A stretch of DNA of 64,000 nucleotides, from positions 61,639,501-61,703,500 of the forward strand of contig NC_133030.1 in assembly GCF_048771995.1 (NCBI RefSeq), written 5' to 3'. This DNA is from Taeniopygia guttata (taxonomy: Eukaryota; Chordata; Aves; Passeriformes; Estrildidae). Numbering within the stretch: the first letter of the stretch is position 1; every line of letters begins with the position of its first letter. This document shows, piece by piece, positions 30,010-60,800 of this stretch. The notes beneath the pieces were generated by a model. It was not told the DNA's origin. It made no database searches and was given only the letters and a program-made list of their open reading frames with translations. Position numbers and translations under genes: made by a program.

Positions 30010-31439
30010 CCTCGGGTTTATCAGTCTATATTTCAGGTTTTTTGGTATGTATTCAGAAATAGCAAAGAAAAACTTATTTGAGAAGGCTAAATGAGAACAT
30101 GGGGCATAAGTAACAGGGAACTATCAATGAAATCTCATCGTAACATACTTCAAAACTCCAAAAGTCTTAGTGCTTCTGCTTACCCAGCTGATGTGGAGGT
30201 GTGTTTCAGAGGGAGAGGACTCCACTGTGGCTGGAAATTGGGCTGTGTCCTTCCACATTCTGGCACTAATCCCAATTACTTGAATTTACTAATTCCATGT
30301 TGGCAAAGGCCATTAACAGAACTGCTGGCATCATCTCCTGTGTGTGCAACCCCTGCTCAAACACCCTCAGAAAAAGCAGTTTCCTGCACAGCCAGGCAGT
30401 AAATAAGCTGGAAACTGCCCTTCTTGCCCCATAAATAGGAGAAAAATTACAACCAGCTCCCACAGCAGCCAAGCTCAGGCAGTTACGAAGTCAGGGTTGA
30501 CTCCAGAGGGAGCTTATCTTCTTTTCCAAGAAAACAAAGAGAGCAAAGACTGGGGAGGGCCAAGATGCTTATATGCCCTTGCTAGCCTCTTTTCTGTATG
30601 GCTGATTAGGTCTCAGTGGTTTGAAGCTGCTCAAGAACATTACCCAGCCCTCTGAACCGTGTCTGCTCGGCCAGGATCCAGAGGGAAGCTCAATCCTTCT
30701 GCTGAGGCCCACAGGTGGTTTTAATGAGGGAACTTGTCTGGTTCAAAGAGAGGATTTGGATGTCCTCAGAGGACTGGGAAATGAGCTGGGTGTTTGGGGA
30801 GGAGCAGGGATGCAGAACAGGGCTCCAAATCCTTGTGGTGCAGCAGTTCCTGTTCCCGATCAGAGCCCGGGGCAATAGAACAGAGCAAAGCCTGGCTGGC
30901 TGCAGGGCCCTGGATTTCACCTGAGTCATCCTGACTCTTCTGCTAAAACCTGTGATCAGAAACCAAATGATAAATGTGGAATTGTTGAGTGTGTTACAGC
31001 TGCTGGGGTATTTTTTTCTTTTTTTGTTTTTTTCTTTTTCTCTTGCTTGTCTTAGTTAAATGCAGCTCTTGTGTCAGGAGGAGGAGAAAAGCCAGTGAGT
31101 CACACCCCACCCTCTGACAGCTCCTTCCCCTCCTTATCTTCCCAGCAATTTACCATTTCCTAGACACAAGAGAGGGACAATTTGTCCCTGCTGCCTTAAG
31201 GACCGGTGGTGTGAAGAGAAGGGTTTGTGACTCCTTTAGATCCTGGCCATTTATTTGATTGCAATCCAGAAAATATGAGTCTTCCTGCTTGTGCTTGGGT
31301 GATGGAGCATTCACCCTATGCTCAGCTGAGCCTTTAGACTCAGTTTCCAGCTCATAAAATCCCAGAATAGCTCCAGCTGTGTGGGAGTCCAGAGCTTCCC
31401 TCTGGCAGGTCTGGGACCCTGGCAGGGGTCAGGAACCCC

Positions 31440-31626
31440 CCTGGACAGAGCCCCCAGAGACACTGGCTGTGATCTCTGTCCATGGAAAAGAGTTTTCAAT
31501 CTTACAGGATGAATTAAAGGCTCTGAGTGTTTGATATGAGTAATAATTAAGTGTGGCACGGGTGCAAAAGTAAAATTTTAGGATTCTAGATAAGGGGTTC
31601 AAAGGGGACAAGATGGAGGAAATTGG
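31440..31626 (+). mobile_element. Possible ERV LTR fragment next to the pol remnant
   Basis: The stretch around 'GGTTCAAAGGGGACAAGATG' with the preceding 'CTCTGTCCATGGAAAAGAG' resembles the inner part of a songbird LTR as I remember it. It may be a different insertion from the pol sequence that follows directly. Fossil, incomplete, ends uncertain. Confidence 0.35.
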
Positions 31627-33410
31627 GTGTTTGCACAATTGGCAAAGCAATCAAAAAACATAGTAAAATTTGAGGGGCCAAATGGACAATCAGCTTACCT
31701 ACGTCCGTTTGTTTTAGATTACACGGAGCCCCTGTGGGGAAGGGACCTGATGGCCCAGTGGGGGGTCACATTGAACATTCTGACCCCTCAGGTTTTTTGG
31801 GCAGCGGTCACTGAGGGGCGTCCTACCCAAAAGTTGAATTGGCTTTCTGATGTTCCAATCTGGGTAGAGCAGTGGCCGCTCAACAAACAAAAATTAAAAG
31901 CGCTCCAGAAGCTCGTGACGGAGCAACTTGCCAAGGGGCATATCCAAGAAACAACATCTCCTTGGAATTCCACCGCCTTTGTCCTGAAAAAACCAGGCAA
32001 AGATGAATGGCGGCTCCTCCACAACCTCCGTGCTATCAACAATGTCATTGAGAATATGGGTCCCCTTCAACCAGGGATGCCATCCCCCACGATGTTGCCA
32101 AAAGATTGGGAATTGGCTGTCATTGACATAAAAAATTGCTTCTTCCACATTCCCCTACACCCTGAAGACACACCACGTTTTGCCTTCTCGGTTCCCTCCA
32201 CCAACCGAGAAGCCCCAGTGGAGCGGTACCATGGGCGGGTGTTGCCTCAGGGCCTCAAATGCTCACTCACCATCTGCCAGCGGTACGTGGCTTCATTGCT
32301 GACCCCAGTCCGTACAGCCACCGAGGGCGTGATCATCCAGCACTATATGGATGATATCTTAATTTGTGCTCCCAACGACGATCTCCTTACACACGCGCTT
32401 AACCTGACAACCGATGCGTTGATTGCTGCAGGGTTTGAGCTGCAAAAAGACAAAGTTCAAAAGATGCCACCCTGGAAGTACCTGGCTTTGGAAATTAACA
32501 TTGTTCCACAAAAATTGGCCATTAAAAATAAAATTCAGACCCTAGCTGACGTCCAGCAGCTGTGTGGTTCTTTGAACTGGGTAAGGCCCTGGTTGGGTAT
32601 TACAAACGAAGACCTAGCCCCTCTTTTCAATTTATTGAAGGGGAGGGAAGAGCCGAGTTCTCCCAGGGAACTCACCCCAGAGGCCCAGGCTGCTTTGAAT
32701 AAGGTCCAGGAGACAATGTCTGCCAGGCAGGCCCACTGGTACGATCCGGACCTGCCCTTTAAATTCATCATATTGGGCAGGCTGCCACACCTCCATGGTG
32801 TTATATTTCAATGGACAGACACCCCAGGGAAGGGCAAGGACCAGGACCGAAGGGACCCACTCTCCATCATAGAATGGGTCTTCCTAAGTCACCATCGGCC
32901 CAAGAGAATGACAAGGCCACAAGAATTGGTGGCAGAACTGATCCGCAACGCAAGAGCGCGGATCTGAGAGTTGGCTGGATGTGACTTCGAATGCATTCAC
33001 ATTCCAATCAAATTGGAATCAGGCCAATTCACCAAGGCCATGCTGGAACACCTTTTACAGGAAAATGAATCTCTTCAGTTCTCTCTAGACAGCTACACGG
33101 GCAAAATTTCAGTTTTGAGACCGGCCCACAAAATTTTCGAGTCAGAAATTCAATTTGCATTATTCAGAGCAAGAAGCCACTCAAGGCTTTAACAGTTTTT
33201 ACAGACGTGTCCGGAGAATCCCACAAGTCCGTAGTGACTTGGAAAGATCCTCAGACTCAGCAGTGGGAGGCAGATATTATTGAGGTGGAAGGCTCCCCTC
33301 AAATAGCTGAGTTGGCCGCCGTCGTTAGAGCTTTTGAGCGGTTCTCTGAACCCTTCAATTTAGTAACCGATTGGGCGTACGTAGCTGGTTTAGTGTCTAG
33401 AGCGCAGGAT
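31627..33410 (+). mobile_element. Class II (ERVK/betaretrovirus-like) ERV pol remnant
   Basis: Partial retroviral pol: a short protease-end/pol-start segment ([10 protein letters not shown]), then reverse transcriptase with the palm motif YMDD and the fingers/palm blocks typical of class II ERVs, then thumb, connection and an RNase H-like part reaching about 33.4 kb. No gag, integrase, env or matching LTR pair is seen around it, so it is a broken, deleted fossil. The long readable stretch suggests it is not among the very oldest copies. It lies about 0.8 kb upstream of the GCH1 promoter, in the same orientation. Confidence 0.88.
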
Positions 33411-33439
33411 GCTGTCCTGCAGGGTGTGTCCACAGTGGG

Positions 33440-34140
33440 GGATGGAAGGAGGCACCCTACAGCAGCTTGGGGCTGAATCCCCAGCTGCTGCCTCAGCCCA
33501 GGGAATACCCCCACATCCCCAGCCCATACCTCAACCTGGAGAACCCCAATACCCCCAGCCTGAGGGATCTCCCTGTACCCTCCTCCTATGCCTCAGCTCA
33601 GGGATTCCCACTGTACCCCAACCTGGAGGATCCCCCTATACCCCCATCACACATCTCAGCCTTGGGGGTGCCCCAAGTGATGCTTCCATACCCCCAGCAC
33701 ACCTCAGTCCATGGGATTCCCTCCTGGATCCTCATCCCAGGGATCACTCTGGATCCTCCCATAGCCCCAGTTCAGGGCATCCCCCCCTGCTCGCACACCC
33801 CATCCTAGAGGATCCCAATATTTTGGAGATCTCTTGGGATCTCCCACAGCCCTTGGCCATACCCAGCCCAGAAACCCCCCAATTCCTCAGCCAGAACCCC
33901 AGCCCGGGGCTCTCCCTGCCGGATCTCAGCTCGGGGGGATCCCCTCTGATCCAGCAGCACCCCCGTACCCGCAGCGCACCCCTCAGCCCAGGAACCCTCC
34001 CGGTACCCTCAGCCCGGAGCTCCCCTCGGCTCCCGCTGCCCTCGCAGCCGGGGATACCCGGTATCCTCATCCCCGGGGTACCCCCGGCTCACGCCTCAGC
34101 CCAGGGACCCCCGTGCACCCCCAGCCCGGTGTGAGCCCGG
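33440..34140. repeat. C-rich degenerate tandem repeat upstream of GCH1
   Basis: About 0.7 kb of recurring phrases such as CCTCAGCCCAGGGATACCCC, ACCTGGAGGATCCCCCTATA and CCTCAGCTCAGGGATTCCCA at spacings of roughly 28-35 bases, worn enough that no exact unit can be set. It starts where the pol remnant ends and stops at the promoter. It is strongly C-rich on this strand. The open frames across it are by-products of the composition. Confidence 0.65.
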
Positions 34141-34194
34141 GGGATCCCCCCTGTGCCGAGCCCTCATCGCGGGCACCCCCTCCATGGCGGGCGG

Positions 34195-34243
34195 TGACAT
34201 GGCGGCGGCGGCGGCCAATGGGGGCGGCGCGGGCGGTATAAAA
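34195..34243 (+). promoter_or_regulatory. GCH1: GCH1 core promoter: CRE-like, CCAAT, GC box and TATA elements
   Basis: In order: TGACATGG (34195-34202, CRE-like half-site), CCAAT (34215-34219), GGGGCGG (34220-34226) and TATAAAA (34237-34243). The mammalian GCH1 proximal promoter is known for a cAMP-response element close to a CCAAT box, which mediates cAMP induction. The order and about 20-base spacing here fit that arrangement, but the CRE is not a perfect TGACGTCA. Initiation should fall about 25-30 bases after the TATA, near 34265-34272. Confidence 0.7.
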
Positions 34244-34267
34244 GCCGGGACGGCTGAGGGCGAGCAG

Positions 34268-34348
34268 GGCCGGCCCGGGGGCTGCGGAGCTCTGGCACGG
34301 CTGTGGCACGGCTGTGGCACGGCTCGGGCACAGCTCCCAGCGCGGCCC
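34268..34348 (+). other. GCH1: GCH1 5' UTR (approximate)
   Basis: Leader between the expected start site below the TATA box and the ATG at 34349. It contains a triplicated GGCACGGCT-type phrase (34293-34325). The true start site needs transcript data. Confidence 0.5.
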
Positions 34349-53813
<19,465 letters not shown>

Positions 53814-55990
53814 AAGTGTGGTACCCTCTGGATGCACTCTGGATTGTTCTGTCCCAGTGTCACTGTCTGTCCTTGTTCCCACGTCCCAGTTCGAAACTAA
53901 ATTGTCGTGAATCGTTGTCATAGTCTTTGTGCAGTGAAAGGCTTCTGGTGGCAAATGGGAAAGGTGGGATGAGGGAGGCTCCCCCTGGATTCCCACTGAT
54001 GCTGATGTCACAGAGTTACAAGCCACAAACAGGAGTTTGGAGATGTTTTTCCATCCATAATGCAGAATGTCCAACTGTCAGGAGAGAAGCGGGGCTCAGG
54101 AGTGAAATGGATATTTATGAAATAATTGTGTTTGTTAGAATAGATGTGGAACAGCACAGGAAACACCTGAAAGGATGTGGATCTTTGTAGGATTGGGATT
54201 GTCCTGAATTACTGGACTATGTTTTATTGCAAGTCCTGCAGTGGCTGTTTCTGTACCTGGATATGTGTGTTATACCTCTGAATTGTTACCTCTGCTGTGT
54301 TTTATATTCTTGCTAGTATTAACCTTCCTTTGCTGTGGTTTTTTGTTTTGTTTTGTTTGAGAAATGTGTAAACTCCATTTTTCCTATCCTCTTAACAGGC
54401 AGGGAATTAACTTCTGAATTATTTGGGGCACAGCCCTCTCTCAGTACAAAGGGGTTTATGCACCTTTTTCTCTGTGCCTCAGAATGTCTGACCACTTGAA
54501 CTGTCAGTTTCTTACTGTTTTTAAGGAAACTTTAACAGAGGAGAGGAAAAAACCCTGCAGAGTCTGTCTGCAGAGTACTGAGGTATCCAAAGAGGTTTTT
54601 AATGATATTTATATCATGAGCTTTCCTTCTTGGATTTCCATGGGTTAGACCGAGAAGCTAAAATTAGTCTGATAATGTGGAAATGAAGATTTGCAAGCAT
54701 TCCAAGGTTTCCATTTCCAATGTGGGACCAAAGGTGAGCACGAAATCCTGAGCACAGCACATGGTACCTCCCCTCCCTGCCGACAGGTTGGGTTATTTCA
54801 GGACAGAGTAACCTGGAATGACAACAGCTCTCATTTCGTAAGAGCAGCTGAGAAAAGCATTTCCAGGGCCACCAGAAAGAATCAAACCACATTTTTTTTT
54901 TTCCCCTTTGTATGTGGCAACCTCTGTAAGTGGCAGAACTGGTACAAAAAGTTTCAGTCCAGCTGGGCTTGGCTGAACTTCTGCTTTGTTGCCATTTTAA
55001 TGAGTGTTTTGTAACTCTTAATTGGGAAAAGATGAGGCACAAATGAAAACCACCCTCCTCACACCGAGCTTGCATAACAGATGTCAGCCAGGGGGGTGGA
55101 TGCCCACAGGTTCCCAGGGCTCTGCTTTGCTGGACATCAATCCAAATGTCCTGTCCATGAACCACAAGGGCAGTTCCTGCTCTGGCCAGCTCCATCTCAC
55201 CAACATTCCTCCCTCCCTCTTGCTCCAGCTGGAAACAAAATGAGAATCATGTCTGGTCAGATTGGGCCTAAAGAGCTTTTTCAAGGAGAACAAGCTCATC
55301 TGTTTAGTTACACTAATTTTACTTTGAGGACCTTCACAGCATTATTGGAAAAATCTTTTATAGCATCCTCTGTCCTGGGTTCTGTAGGATTAGGTGCTGT
55401 ACCAGTGTTTGTCTCTGGTGTAAACAAGCTGTGCTGCACATTGCTAAGCCACACCAACTCCATGGCATTTGTTTTCCTGAAAACAAACTTTTCAGTGCAG
55501 TATGTTACAAATATCCAGCTGAAAAGCCTTAAATCTTTCTTGCCTGAAGTTGGCAGTAAACCTCTCTTTTTAGCTCGACTGGAAGGAGATTTTGAGGACC
55601 AAAGGGGCACACACCAGTACACTTATTTCTCTTTCCTTGCTTTAGTTTGGAAATTAAGTCTCTTTAAAACACTGTCTTGGTCCTGAGGCACCAAAAAAGT
55701 TGTGTTTTAACCACTTATCTCTATTCAGGATAAAGTTCAAGTTGCACCACCACTGTTTTTTATTTCCATGTGACCTGTAGTCCTTAAAACATACCTCTCT
55801 CTACTCGTGGCCTTGGATTTTGTTCCCACTTTTGCTGTTGTAAATCTCAGTGCGTTTTTTGGGATGTCAGCATTGTGCAAACACAGGAGCTTTAACTACA
55901 CCCCGTGTGTAAATATGTAAAGGATGTACAGCCCCTGTTGTACTGCTCACCAGTCCATTGTCTCTGGAACATTAAAGCCAAATGTTATCC
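53814..55990 (+). other. GCH1: GCH1 3' UTR
   Basis: About 2.2 kb from the TGA to the ATTAAA at 55971-55976. The length is close to that of the mammalian full-length mRNA 3' UTR. It contains a TTTTG run at 54341-54358. Open frames here (54614-55195 minus, 55081-55686 plus) have no domain and are treated as chance. Confidence 0.7.
55971..55976 (+). terminator. GCH1: Probable GCH1 poly(A) signal ATTAAA
   Basis: The commonest variant hexamer, about 2.16 kb after the stop, followed by TGTTATCCTTTGGAGTGG as a T/G-rich element. I saw no AATAAA in the stretch just before it. Confidence 0.55.
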
Positions 55991-57984
55991 TTTGGAGTGG
56001 GAGCATCCTTGGGGGACCTGGAGGTGATGGCACTGCACAGGGAGATGTTTTTCACTCATGGATGATATGTTGGGATGGGTGGTGCTGTCATTCACAGGTG
56101 AGTCCCCAGCTGGTGACTGGGAAGCAAAAAAACCCCCAGGATTTGTTGTCACCTTCTTCTTACTGCTCCTTGGAGCCGGGGGAGTGGTGAGTGGCAGTGG
56201 CTGCTCCTGGCATTGATTTGGGGGGGTTTCACAGCCTTCTTCTGCCCTTCTTGAGCTGTCCTGGAGGCCTCACATTGGCCTGAGGAAATTCCTGGTTCCT
56301 GGCCAGATGCTCAATTTACCTGAACAAATAAATCCCATCAGCATCTGTGACAAGGGACCTCGAAGGTGAAGCCAGGCTTGGGTTGGGTTGGGTTGGCCCA
56401 AGGGGTGCAGGGTGGGTAGATTGGCTTTAAGCCATTCCTACTGTCCTCCAGCCTCCCAGGAAGCAGATATTGCTGGGATTCAGGGAAAAAAAAAATATAA
56501 AATGCATGGATCTCAGATTCACGAGGAGCAAGGCAGCCCAAGTGCAGAGGGAAGGGGAACCACGGGGTCTGTGTCCACTGTGGTGGTCAGGAAGGGAGAA
56601 AGGATGATAAATAATGCCTCTTCCAACCCTTTATGTCCTTTTTATCCCAGTCCTCTGAACTGTTTGGAAATAAAGCTCCTGGGAAGCCCCAGGAGCATTG
56701 GCAAGCCCCATCCTTGTGGTGAGGCTGAGTTCTGTCTTTCCCAGAGCTGGGCATTAAAGCTGCTGCTTGTGGTGGGAAATGGTCTGTTTGGGAAAACAGG
56801 CACTTCTGCAAGAAATTATCTAATCCCTGCCCTTTTTATTTTTAATTTTTTTTTTTTTTAAGGTGTGGGATTGGGAAGGAGCCGCACTGGTTTTGCCATC
56901 ATGGGAAAATCTGTTTTCACTGGGGCGAAAAAATATTTTGCTTCAAAGTATTCTGCTTCAAATATTTTGATTTATAGCTCAAAACCAAACTAAATCAAAA
57001 CAAAACAAAACAAACCCAAAACCTGAAACAGAAAGCTAAAACAGAAGGACCAAAACCTGTTTAATGAGGGGACATCCTCCCAGCCCTGCCCTGCCCTGCC
57101 CCATTTTACAGGGTTCCCCCTGATTTATCCTGTGCTCCATTCCTTTCCTGACGCTCTCCTGTGCTATGTGTTGCTTATCAATTTTATTTTGTCAAGGGAA
57201 AATATCTGAGCAGGTTCTTTTGAGGGTTTTTTCTCTCACTTTGGTTATTTTGGGTGTCTCCCATCACCTCCTGCCCCTGTGCTGTGGAGTGACCAGTCCA
57301 TAAATCCCTGTGCCAAATCCAGCCAGGTCCTGGCCTCTTTGGCTCTGTGTTCCACCTCTAGGTGCAGGTTTTTATTATGGAATTATTAAATTTGGGAGAG
57401 CCCTCCATGGCCACTGAGCCCAGCAGTTACCCAGCACTGCCAAACCCACCAGGATGCTTCACTTCAGGCAACTTCCTCCAGCTCTGGACTCCAAATTAGG
57501 CTCTTTTTAGACAAAAATCTGCCTTCCAGCAACCAAATGGCTGCAGGCAAGGGCTGGGATCATCCCAGAGGCTTTGTGCAGCCTCCACAATGTTCCACAC
57601 CTTGGAGTGTGGTCAGCTGTGCCTTTTGAGCCTTGGCTGAGCCCTTCTGGCCAGCTCCTGGAAATAACTTCTAGGAAAAGCTTTGCCTTCCAGTTGTTTG
57701 TGAAGTTGCACTCATGATTTAGGAGTTGAGGAGGCATAAAACATTAAAGCTCATGTTAATTAAGTCTTGGCCTGGGAGCGACAGAAAATAAATCACAGTA
57801 TTCAAAGAAATGTTGCTAAAATGCACAACGAATATAATCACAAGGAATTTATTTGTCATTTTTAACAAGTTTTTGGTGTTGGGGTGTTGCAGGGGTGGTT
57901 TTGGGAGGTGAACTGTAGCACCTTCCCCCTGTTTGCTCTTCTTCTTCACGCCAGGATTGTGGCAGTGAAGCAAAGGTGAAAAAC

Positions 57985-58335
57985 TCACCCCAGTGAGTGT
58001 GACACTAAGGGTGTCTGTGCAGGGCCAGGATGGGAATGAGAAGATTCTGACTTAGAAGGCTGCTGAGAGTAAAACTCTGATTTATTTAAAATATACTGCT
58101 CTTTTATACAGAGCTTTGCAAGGACTAAATTTATTGGTTTTGAAGTGAAAACAACTTAGGGCATTGGTGCAGAGTGCTTGATGCACAGGGATAGAACTTA
58201 ACTATAAACAATGTGAAAAACAAGAGAGATAAAGAATTATTTACATTTTCTCCAGCTCTTTTTCAGGTGTCTGCCTGGCTAGAAACTCTCAGTTTCTTTC
58301 TTTGACTGAATCTGAGTCCCACACCCTTGCAGCTC
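57985..58335 (-). mobile_element. Probable ERV LTR remnant
   Basis: The run 'ATACTGCTCTTTTATACAGA', 'GATGCACAGGGATAGAACTT' and 'ATTTACATTTTCTCCAG' resembles an abundant songbird LTR read on the minus strand, as I remember it. No internal retroviral sequence lies beside it. Old, incomplete fossil; ends uncertain. Confidence 0.45.
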
Positions 58336-58942
58336 AGGTCATTCTGTGATCTCACTTGGTTTCTGATGCTGTGTAGGGTGGCAGCCCTTGGCTCTGGGGG
58401 GCTGCACCCCAGCTCTGTGCTCACCTCCTGCAGCTTTTCCATTGCTCTTCACGAGATCAGCTGGGAGGGAAGCGGGGGAGACAAAGGATGGGAAAGGTTT
58501 AGCAGGGAAGCAGGAGGGAGGGAGGGAGGGATGGAGGCGAGCTCAGGGATGCCCAGGGATGCCCGGGACTCACAGTCTGTGGCTCCCTCTGCTGAGCCCG
58601 CAGGAGGAGCCAGGGGCTTCCATGGGGCTGCAAACGCGTTTTTGGGAGGCCCACGGGTCACCCCGATGCCAGACTGGGGGTGTCAGGGGCACACAGCCCC
58701 TCTGCTGCATCCCACTGCCGGGTGATGCTGCAACAACCCACCCGTGATGCCTCTTGGGGATGGAGCTGGTTTGTCCAAAAGCAGAGGCTACATGCCAGGA
58801 TGAGGTATTTAAAAAAATTGTTGTTATTTAAAATTGGCCCAAAAATTGATTTTCTTTAGAAAAGAGGGATTTTGGCTGAGCTGGACCACATCTCCTCTGA
58901 GCAGGCTCTGTCAATGGGGTGTTTCATGAGAAAAGGGAAAAA

Positions 58943-59190
58943 TCATAGAAACACAGAATGGTTTTGGTTGCAAAAAAAAATTATTGTCTTCTGTCCATCC
59001 ACTACCTCAGGTTGTTCCAAGCCCTGTTTACCCTGGCTTTGAACACTCCCAGGGATGGAGCAGCCTCAGATTCTCAGGACAACCTGTGTCATGGCCCCAG
59101 CACCTTCTGAGTAATGAATTCCCTCCTCACACCTCATTTAAATCTCTCTTCTTTTAATTTAAAACTGTTCCCCTGCCATTCTGCTCCTCC
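58943..59190 (-). repeat. CR1 LINE 3' fragment, antisense
   Basis: 'AATCATAGAAACACAGAATG', 'CAGGTTGTTCCAAGCCCTGT', 'CTTTGAACACTCCCAGGGAT', 'TTCCCTCCTCACACCTCATT'. A CR1 subfamily somewhat different from the copies at 26.6 and 37.3 kb. Confidence 0.85.
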
Positions 59191-59608
59191 AGGCACCTGT
59201 GCTGGGCTTTGGGAGAAGCCATGGGGAGGGAGCTCTGTGGGTATCAGGTGCCCACGGTGATCCCATGCCAGGACCACCCATCCTGTCCCTTCCAGCGCCC
59301 CACACGAGCCAAGGTGCCCGTTCCAGGTGTGAATTCCTGATCCCTTTGCTGACTCCAGCCAAAGCAGCTCCCTGGGGGTGGCAGAGGGTGAAGTGGCCAC
59401 GCTGCTGGCCTGGGCTGCCAGGAGCAGCTGGTTATTTGTGTATCCTGGCAGCATTCCTGGCTGGCAGCCAGGCCAGCAGCACCACCCTGCCTCTGCCAGC
59501 AGATGTGGGGAATTAATTATTCCTTGATGCTGGAAAAGCCCTCTCCATCTTGCATAAAAACTTCCCTGGAGTGGGAAATCCCTGCCTGCTGGTAGGTATT
59601 CCCTGAGA

Positions 59609-59780
59609 TATTTATATTTATATTTATATTTATATTTATATTTATATTTATATTTATATTTATATTTATATTTATATTTATATTTATATTATATTTATAT
59701 GATATTATATTATATTATATTTATATTTAGTTATAGTTATATTTATATAAAAATATATATTTATAGATATTCATATTTAA
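59609..59780. repeat. (TTTATA)n hexamer array
   Basis: About 16 near-perfect TTTATA units to about 59,700, then decayed TATAT/TTATAG variants to 59,780. It is flanked by ordinary GC-moderate sequence. Confidence 0.93.
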
Positions 59781-60639
59781 CAGTCACTGTTAACTATGAG
59801 GAATTTGTACCCACACCAGGAACCAGGTCAGGGAGAAGGGACAGGAGAATTTCCTTGGAAGGGGCACTTGCCTGGCTCCAGGGCTGGGGCTGCTTCTCCA
59901 CCATCTTTTGGAATAGGCAGACATGGAATAAAAGATCATGTTAACACATGTGGGGTTACCCAGCTCCTGCTGGGATCTCCACAGCCCAGCAGCTGCTGGA
60001 ACAGCAGCACCAGCTCCTGGCTTTGCTCCCAGCTGGACACGGGCTGCAGCCTCTGCCAGGCAGGAGAAGGGACCTGATTTCCCTGGCTGAAGGCAGGTAA
60101 AGCCTTCAGTGTCTGGAATGGATTCATCCAACACCTTCTGGCAGCATTGAAATGTTTTTTTCCCCTCCTGCTTTTCCTTTTTTAAGGCTCTTTCCTTTTG
60201 CCAAGCAGTAGGACCCACGGACTCTCCCTAACACATGACTACCATGGACTTTCCTTGAGGCCTTTTCAGCCCTTATAACTCAGGTTTTTCTGCCTTTTCC
60301 TTTTTCTTTCCATTCTCTGTTCATGCAACAGCCCTGCACTGCAGCACAGGGACCTGGAAAGGCAAACTTCATGGAAGGAAATGGCTTTTTTTGGGATTTA
60401 GGTTTGTCTGAGCTGTGTAGGGAGGCCAATTCCCAACAAGTGCAGGGAGCCACGGCCTGTGAGATGTGGATGTGGATGGACAGGGAAATTTAGGTGGGAC
60501 TGAACACAGTGACAATCCCCAAAATGGCCCAAGATGCTTGGGAACATCCCAAATAGAAGGAGCTTGAGGACATGGTTTTGGGGTCTTGGCACCATCAGCA
60601 TTTGGAGAGCTCAGCAGGAGCCTCATCCTAGGAGAAGCA

Positions 60640-60800
60640 GCAGATGAAGCATTCAAATAACCTGAATTTGCAACTTCTGCTGCTCGTGGGGGACCTGAGC
60701 CACCCCGATGCCTGTGGAGGGACAGGGACAGACCCTGTGCAGGGTCTGGGACACCCAGGAGGTCTCTGGAGGGCATCCCTGGACCTGGATGCAGGAATGG
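60640..60800 (+). repeat. Possible decayed CR1 ORF2 endonuclease piece
   Basis: Translation gives LLLLVGDLSHPDACGGTGTD followed by GGLWRASLDLD. This recalls the GDFNHPD(I)CW and CIDD segments of the CR1 endonuclease. If right, it is an internal CR1 piece, unlike the 3' ends elsewhere in the window. Confidence 0.45.

Larger units (their letters stand above)
24993..31439. other. Intergenic region between WDHD1 and GCH1, first part
   Basis: Apart from the CR1 copies listed and A-rich or pyrimidine-rich simple tracts (25550-25612, 31008-31048) I see no gene here. Open frames such as 27862-28320 on the minus strand have no recognisable domain. A weak antisense CR1-like patch sits at about 28118-28165. 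Confidence 0.6.

Noticed and set aside
33409-34134. 241-codon Pro/Ser-rich frame upstream of GCH1
   Set aside because: Product of the C-rich degenerate tandem repeat; no recognisable domain.
34184-34348. In-frame upstream ATGs that would extend GCH1 by about 55 residues
   Set aside because: They precede the TATAAAA at 34,237, so they should not be in the mRNA; the added sequence has no counterpart in other GCH1 proteins.
56378-56394. Telomere-like GGGTT repeats
   Set aside because: Only three pentamer copies, not the vertebrate TTAGGG hexamer.
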